Positions 63,137 through 64,000 of a DNA stretch of 64,000 nucleotides are shown piece by piece. The notes beneath the pieces were generated by a model that worked only from the letters and a program-made list of their open reading frames with translations, was not told where the DNA came from and did not search any database. Positions within the stretch are counted from its first letter, which is position 1, and each line of letters opens with the position of its first letter. The DNA is from Photobacterium leiognathi (GTDB lineage: Bacteria > Pseudomonadota > Gammaproteobacteria > Enterobacterales > Vibrionaceae): positions 186,001-250,000 of the forward strand of contig NZ_CP131599.1 of the NCBI RefSeq assembly GCF_030685535.1, in the 5' to 3' direction. The position numbers and the translations under genes were made by a program.

Positions 63137-63154
63137 CCGTCATTTTTTTGACGG
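63137..63154. promoter_or_regulatory. GTCA-N6-TGAC palindrome upstream of the hydrolase/PLD operon
   Basis: CCGTCATTTTTTTGACGG is a perfect 6+6+6 palindrome. Core GTCA-N6-TGAC spacing and the outer GG are the same as in the operators at 43724, 48556 and 53887. It lies 168 bp before the hydrolase start; no clear -10 at a fixed distance was found here. Confidence 0.5.
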
Positions 63155-63652
63155 ATGGTATAGATGACATTTCTGATTGTAAACAAGTAAAATTATTCAT
63201 ATTTCATATGATTTAATGTGCGGTATATTTTTATCCATAATTTTTATGTGTGTATGTATTTGTGCTGATTATGGATTTATTGCAAAGATAAAAGGAAACT
63301 TGAAAGTGTTATTTATTGCTAAGTCTTTTAATATAAAAGATGAAATATACGGGCCAAAAGAAGTGTTTTATATACATTAATTAAAGGTGGTAATTTATCG
63401 CTTGTATATATTTTCTGTTCTATATATTTACTTCATTAATAATATAATTGTTATACAAATTAAAATTTATTGATAAAGTTATTTTGTTTTTTTATAAAAT
63501 CGATTTTTTAAATTTACTTGAGTGATTATTGTGCGAATGAATTTATAAAACTTTTATTATTCGCAAAACTTTTGATAACACTTGCTATAACACAAGTTAT
63601 AAAAATGAAAACAATATCGATATTTAGGTGAATGTTGATCAAAAATCATGCG

Positions 63653-63701
63653 GAGAATAGAGAATAGAGAATAGAGAATAGAGAATAGAGGATAGAGAAT
63701 A
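63653..63701. repeat. 7-bp tandem repeat, seven copies (GAGAATA)
   Basis: GAGAATA repeated seven times with one variant (GAGGATA, sixth unit). Non-coding; the copy number may vary between strains. Confidence 0.9.
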
Positions 63702-63702
63702 G

Positions 63703-63734
63703 GCAGCTACAAATTTGGCATATCTTGTAGCTGC
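63703..63734. terminator. hairpin after the partial coiled-coil gene
   Basis: GCAGCTACAA pairs with TTGTAGCTGC over a 12-nt loop, 19 nt after the stop of the minus-strand gene. A T-run is missing, so the terminator role is tentative. Confidence 0.5.
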
Positions 63735-63752
63735 TAGTGTAAAAGGGGAGAT

Positions 63753-64000
63753 TTAATACAGCTTATTGAGTTTATCTTGTAGCTTAGTCAGCTGCTTTTT
63801 AAGTCGATTCACTTCTTGTAGCTTTCTGTGTACATCATTAGGGCGATTGTTAAGCTCTTCAATTTCATCCAACTTTTCGCGGCGTTCACGAGAAGAAAGG
63901 TTGTCGTAAATCAAACTGTTTTTTAAGTCTTTTAATCTGTCTTTTTGGTGTTCAACTTCGTATTTTTCACTACGTAGTTCTTGCTCTGCTTGATTAAGTT
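63753..64000 (-). CDS. C-terminal part of a coiled-coil protein (cut by the window end)
   Basis: 82 codons are visible, ending in TAA at 63753. The sequence (..AEQELRSEKYEVEHQKDRLK.., ..RREKLDEIEELNNRPNDVHR.., ..LKKQLTKLQDKLNKLY) is charged and heptad-like, typical of a coiled coil. The start and main domain lie outside the window. Ends of this type are seen in DUF2799-like lipoproteins of Vibrionaceae, but this is a weak guess. Confidence 0.7.
   Translation of the reverse strand, partial: LNQAEQELRSEKYEVEHQKDRLKDLKNSLIYDNLSSRERREKLDEIEELNNRPNDVHRKLQEVNRLKKQLTKLQDKLNKLY

Larger units (their letters stand above)
62970..63752. other. AT-rich intergenic region
   Basis: Upstream region of the hydrolase/PLD pair. 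It holds a CCGTCA-N6-TGACGG palindrome (63137-63154), a heptamer tandem repeat (63653-63701) and a hairpin (63703-63734). No gene of convincing composition was seen. Confidence 0.6.

Noticed and set aside
63653..63701. CRISPR array
   Set aside because: The unit is 7 bp with no spacers; it is a simple tandem repeat.

Overview
The window reads as part of the second (smaller) chromosome of a Photobacterium-like member of the Vibrionaceae. This rests on proline-use genes (putA/putP) beside ectABC, a complete aryl-polyene (APE) pigment cluster, a stand-alone F1Fo-ATP synthase operon without the usual chromosome I neighbours (no glmU after atpC), StcE/TagA-type M66 proteases, and AT-rich intergenic DNA with a Vibrionaceae-type inverted repeat. 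Assignment to genus is inference from gene content; no marker gene is present.

Layout: 1-870 is AT-rich and nearly empty, with one possible 47-residue lipoprotein. 871-7313 is a proline catabolism and uptake unit: AraC regulator, a short PutA, a separate protein equal to the C-terminal domain of long PutAs, and PutP. 7420-9653 (minus) is ectABC, with ectB broken by a 1-nt insertion. 10005-10370 is a SpoIIAA-like protein. 10467-26146 (minus) is the APE cluster: two ketosynthases, a chain-length-factor-like protein, ketoreductase, two dehydratases, two ACPs, AMP ligase, acyltransferases, thioesterase, LolA-like carrier, MMPL exporter, DUF3261 lipoprotein and a MIO-type aromatic ammonia-lyase. 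An internal terminator splits it in two. A plus-strand arm (26375-30339) adds a small lipoprotein, a methyltransferase and a flavin oxidoreductase, with a minus-strand alpha/beta hydrolase between them.

30490-35093 carries a DUF465 protein, tRNA-Pro(GGG), an Ig-repeat/DUF1566 lipoprotein, a GNAT enzyme, a VF530-type protein and an AraC regulator. After 1.3 kb of AT-rich DNA with a CRP-like site comes atpIBEFHAGDC (36430-43323), in which atpF has an in-frame TGA at the conserved Trp26.

43724-64000 is a surface/secretion region: two tandemly duplicated M66 metalloproteases, each followed by a duplicated small minus-strand ORF; a 1712-residue LapA-like retained RTX adhesin with a VWA domain; and a minus-strand pair of a Tat-exported lipase-like hydrolase and a phospholipase-D-like protein cut by an in-frame TGA. 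The two proteases and the adhesin share one promoter signature: a GTCA-N6-TGAC palindrome overlapping a TTGACG -35 box, then 16 bp, then TATCTT/TATTTT. A fourth GTCA-N6-TGAC copy lies upstream of the hydrolase/PLD pair, which suggests a small regulon for extracellular factors.

The most unusual global property is that three long genes (apeH, atpF, the PLD gene) are each interrupted by one stop codon standing exactly where Trp is expected (TGG to TAG, TGA, TGA), and ectB has a single-base insertion. Either these are genuine recent lesions or suppressible nonsense alleles, or they are sequencing errors.
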